From Flavobacteriaceae bacterium UBA4166 (GTDB lineage: Bacteria > Bacteroidota > Bacteroidia > Flavobacteriales > Flavobacteriaceae): a stretch of 64,000 nt of DNA. The number at the start of each line of letters is the position of its first letter. Position 1 is the stretch's first letter. Of this stretch, positions 61,980-64,000 are shown one piece after another. Position numbers and translations under genes: made by a program. The DNA lies in contig DFVG01000007.1 in assembly GCA_002379985.1 (NCBI GenBank), forward strand, positions 1-64,000, in the 5' to 3' direction. The notes below the pieces were generated by a model. It searched no databases. It saw only the letters and a list, made by a program, of their open reading frames with translations, and had not been told where the DNA came from.

Positions 61980-62576
61980 TTAATAAACTTTTAGGGCTCT
62001 GGCTTGCCCCACCCAATTGTCACGATCAATACGCCCGGGAAAGAAGTCAATCAATTCAGTTATAGTGCGTACATCCGCTTCATCTAACCGACTGATCTGA
62101 TCGAAATTAAAAATGCCGATCTCATTTAGCTTCAATTCAATATAGGGCCCAATGCCATTGATCTTGGTAAGATCATCCTTTGTCTTAGCATCGCCATAAC
62201 CAAAGTTGTCAAAATTTAGTTCGGGCTTGCGTTTCGAATAGGTAACGAAGCTGGTTTTTGTTTTTGCCGCCACTTGTTCTGGAGTTGTCGAGAACTTCGG
62301 TTCAGGTTGAGTGACGTTAATTTCTTCTTGTGTTTCTTTTACGACCTTCACGATCTTGGGCTTGATCTCGGAAAACAACGTATCTATGTTATTGATTTTT
62401 TGCTTTTCGATACGAAGTTGATTCACTTCGTCTTTTAATCTTCGTGTGAGGGTGCCAAACTTGGTTTTCTGCGTCCACCAAGCAAAAAAATAACCGATGA
62501 GAAAGGTACTGAGCATCAAAAGAAAGATCTCCCAGTGGGCTGTAAATTGTCCAATAAATTCAGAAAAACTATTCAT
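61980..62576 (-). CDS. membrane-anchored helix-hairpin-helix protein
   Basis: A protein of 198 residues with one N-terminal helix (about 16-32), a Lys/Glu-rich coiled coil (about 40-80), and a C-terminal helix-hairpin-helix domain (DLTKINGIGPYIELKLNEIGIFNFDQISRL in segments, ELIDFFPGRIDRDNWVGQARAL). Such domains, as in the tail of some ribosomal and respiratory proteins, usually mediate protein or nucleic acid contacts. Its start overlaps the OmpA gene by 8 bases. Confidence 0.75.
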   Translation of the reverse strand: MNSFSEFIGQFTAHWEIFLLMLSTFLIGYFFAWWTQKTKFGTLTRRLKDEVNQLRIEKQKINNIDTLFSEIKPKIVKVVKETQEEINVTQPEPKFSTTPEQVAAKTKTSFVTYSKRKPELNFDNFGYGDAKTKDDLTKINGIGPYIELKLNEIGIFNFDQISRLDEADVRTITELIDFFPGRIDRDNWVGQARALKVY

Positions 62577-63525
62577 TCGTTGGTTCGAAAACCGCTTCTA
62601 TTCGTCGGTTTTGTAATTTACCCTTTTCGGTTTTGTTAGTAGTAAGTGGATTTGATTCACCTTCTGACAAAGCTACTATTTTTTTTCTATCTATTCGCGC
62701 TTTATTTATGAGGTACCATCTAACTTCTCTCGCGTCCTTTAAACCCGATTGATAATTGTCCATCGCATTTCCTACATTATCGGTATGTCCAATAATTTTT
62801 AATCGCAGTTCTGGGTGATTATCGAGTATGGTCTTTGCGTCTTCACCAAATTTTTTCAGATCGGCATTTTCCAAAACGCCGCCCATAGAAAAACGGGGAT
62901 AAATAATCCGAGATTCCCCAAAATACGCTTGCTCAGCCTTCTTCAGTCGAATAGAGTCTAAAGGTTTGAAAGAAAAAGAAATACCGTTTCTGGCGTAGTC
63001 GTTCTCAGAAAAACTTATGTCAGAAATAATAGATTTAATAGCGATCTTCCCGTGTGGAATTCCTGTTTGGGTCAAAATACTCTTGATCTTTCTTCCTCGT
63101 TTTATGCCGTAATTAGGATTTTCTACTTGCTCGCTAGCACTGTATTTAGAAAGAATATGAAGCTCTTGGTCGGGGTGTTCTAAGAGATAGGTGTTCAGTT
63201 TATATTTGAAATCTACAATACTGGAAGGAATTTCAAGTTCGTCGGTATTTTTCTTGAATGAAATCGTTTCAGGATATAAAAAGATAATATCCCCTTCAGC
63301 ATTCAAAGCTTTGAGTCCGTCTAACTGAAACGTTTCTTCAGAGCTAGCGGTCGAAGAATCAATAACCTCAACATCTTCTTTTGCTTCTGAAACAGGGCTC
63401 ACGTCACTCAGCCCTTTATCGGTAACCACTTTTGAGGTGGTTTTAGGTTGCACCCATGAGTAAAGCCAAAGCGCAAAAAAAGCCCAAATCAGAAAGACTA
63501 AAAAAGCGATGAGGAAATTCTTCAT
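62569..63525 (-). CDS. OmpA-family peptidoglycan-binding protein
   Basis: A protein of 318 residues with an N-terminal membrane anchor (about 3-24), an acidic spacer (35-70), and two related OmpA-like halves. The first (about 75-200) lacks the classic motif. The second (about 210-318) has the OmpA C-terminal motif LRLKIIGHTDNVGNAMDNYQ, LKDAREVRWYLINKARIDRKKI and GKLQNRRIEAVF, which binds diaminopimelate. It anchors the envelope to peptidoglycan. First gene of the leftward operon. Confidence 0.88.
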   Translation of the reverse strand: MKNFLIAFLVFLIWAFFALWLYSWVQPKTTSKVVTDKGLSDVSPVSEAKEDVEVIDSSTASSEETFQLDGLKALNAEGDIIFLYPETISFKKNTDELEIPSSIVDFKYKLNTYLLEHPDQELHILSKYSASEQVENPNYGIKRGRKIKSILTQTGIPHGKIAIKSIISDISFSENDYARNGISFSFKPLDSIRLKKAEQAYFGESRIIYPRFSMGGVLENADLKKFGEDAKTILDNHPELRLKIIGHTDNVGNAMDNYQSGLKDAREVRWYLINKARIDRKKIVALSEGESNPLTTNKTEKGKLQNRRIEAVFEPTNE

Positions 63526-63652
63526 GAAGTTATGCTATACAGTAGTTTGAGTTTTGTTTCGAAAGAGAAACTGTATATCAAATCTATAAAATTAGGCGGG
63601 TTCCTTAGCAATAATTTAATATGTTTTTTAATACTCCATCAACAAAATTTAA

Positions 63653-63660
63653 TACATTTG
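63653..63660 (+). promoter_or_regulatory. -7 promoter element TACATTTG for the his leader transcript
   Basis: Exact TAnnTTTG match ending 8 bases before the leader-peptide ATG at 63669, so the transcript starts just before the leader peptide. Confidence 0.6.
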
Positions 63661-63668
63661 TCACAGAT

Positions 63669-63725
63669 ATGACAATTAACAAGCAACATCATCATACTAT
63701 TTCACTCCACGCTTTGGCGAGGTGA
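63669..63725 (+). CDS. histidine-rich leader peptide of the his operon (attenuator)
   Basis: ATG at 63669 to TGA at 63725 encodes 18 residues, MTINKQHHHTISLHALAR. It has four His, three of them consecutive (CAT CAT CAT, 63687-63695). Placed between a promoter and a terminator directly upstream of hisG, it has the hallmarks of a ribosome-dependent attenuation leader: low charged tRNA-His would stall the ribosome on the His run. Existence as a translated peptide is inference from codon content and position. No other function is likely for so short a frame. Confidence 0.8.
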   Translation: MTINKQHHHTISLHALAR

Positions 63726-63766
63726 TTTAGTATTGTGTTCTTGAAAACATAACCTGAAAACCCGTT
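63716..63766 (+). promoter_or_regulatory. candidate antiterminator pairing of the his attenuator
   Basis: The end of the leader frame (GGCGAGGT, 63716-63723) can pair, with one bulged A and two G-U pairs, with ACCCGTT (63760-63766), the first arm of the terminator. A ribosome stalled at the His run leaves this segment free, while one at the stop codon covers it. The pairing is short and needs a folding test. Confidence 0.35.
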
Positions 63767-63792
63767 TGAGCGATGCTTAAACGGGTTTTTTT
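63759..63792 (+). terminator. intrinsic terminator of the his attenuator
   Basis: A 13-base stem, AACCCGTTTGAGC (63759-63771) with GCTTAAACGGGTT (63775-63787), one G-U and a GAT loop, followed by a T run to 63792. It lies 33 bases after the leader stop and 17 before the hisG ATG. Confidence 0.9.
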
Positions 63793-63809
63793 ATTAACTA
63801 ATATGACCG

Positions 63810-64000
63810 ATGAAACTAAAAATTGCTGTTCAAAAATCAGGAAGATTACACGATGATTCCTTACAATTGTTAAAAGATTGTGGGATTTCAATTGACAATG
63901 GGAAGGATCAATTAAAGGCACCTGCCAAAAATTTTCCATTGGAAATTTATTATTTGAGGAACGGGGATATTCCTCAATACTTAAAAGATGGTGTGGTAGA
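63810..64000 (+). CDS. hisG: ATP phosphoribosyltransferase, N-terminal part (cut by window edge)
   Basis: HisG joins ATP and PRPP as the first step of histidine synthesis and is feedback-inhibited by histidine. The 63 codons present begin MKLKIAVQKSGRLHDDSLQL and continue with CGISIDNGKDQLKA and LRNGDIPQYLKDGVV, the start typical of the long or short HisG family. It is preceded by the attenuator, so it probably heads the his operon. Confidence 0.93.
   Translation, partial: MKLKIAVQKSGRLHDDSLQLLKDCGISIDNGKDQLKAPAKNFPLEIYYLRNGDIPQYLKDGVV

Noticed and set aside
63526..63652. A tRNA or riboswitch upstream of the his leader
   Set aside because: No cloverleaf, T-loop or known aptamer-like conserved core could be recognised. 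The region holds only AT-rich spacer and the promoter.

Overview
This window is chromosomal DNA of a marine-type flavobacterium (Bacteroidota, most likely Flavobacteriaceae). Supporting marks are a PorX type IX secretion regulator, a fused LpxC-FabZ enzyme, a SusC/RagA-style TonB receptor with an N-terminal carboxypeptidase-like plug extension, BatA-domain proteins, DUF5916 and other Bacteroidota-restricted families, and the flavobacterial promoter element TAnnTTTG in front of many genes, with no convincing Shine-Dalgarno sequences. I see no rRNA, tRNA, CRISPR array, transposase, integrase or prophage gene. The window is gene-dense core chromosome, cut inside a gene at each end.

Layout. 0-10.3 kb: a metallo-beta-lactamase-fold hydrolase and a coupled small protein; then a leftward run with an esterase, two DUF4870 membrane proteins, a dihydroorotase-like protein that has lost its metal ligands, a BatA protein, a TIGR02757 protein, a LolD-type ATPase and a DUF5916 protein. 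10.4-12 kb: msrA, folE and a small protein. 12-16 kb: a lipoprotein/TonB receptor/His-Cys-rich protein locus, probably for metal handling, plus DUF6787 and DUF6146 proteins. 16-20.5 kb: DUF937, serA, serC, and a LuxC-type acyl-CoA reductase divergent from a two-cluster ferredoxin. 20.5-27.8 kb: a secreted protein, two tandem alpha/beta hydrolases, YchF, a GT2 glycosyltransferase with a membrane partner, and a PAP2 phosphatase. 27.9-33 kb: parE-parC-mscL. 33-36.5 kb: carboxylesterase, TerC and an XRE regulator. 36.5-39.7 kb: M14 peptidase, Lrp-family regulator, DinB and DJ-1/PfpI proteins. 39.7-42.4 kb: aroB divergent from proline dehydrogenase. 42.6-47.3 kb: an AT-rich stretch with a membrane-tethered TPR-AraC regulator, alanine dehydrogenase, a tiny lipoprotein and tsaE. 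47.3-55.5 kb: porX, an HD protein, and the lipid A cluster lpxD-lpxC/fabZ-lpxA-efp-lpxD2. 55.6-60.2 kb: sucD, fabG, a membrane protein and a prohibitin. 60.2-64 kb: a leftward OmpA-HhH-SSS symporter operon, then a rightward his operon whose first gene, hisG, is cut by the window end.

The most notable regulatory item is upstream of hisG. An 18-codon leader peptide with a His-His-His run and a fourth His is followed by a strong intrinsic terminator just before hisG. This is the layout of a histidine attenuator. Other points are repeated TTTGTAAAC boxes in the promoters around the XRE/M14/Lrp genes, face-to-face overlapping promoters between luxC and the ferredoxin, several probably leaderless mRNAs, a terminator hairpin placed between a promoter and its start codon, and the metal-ligand-less dihydroorotase homologue.
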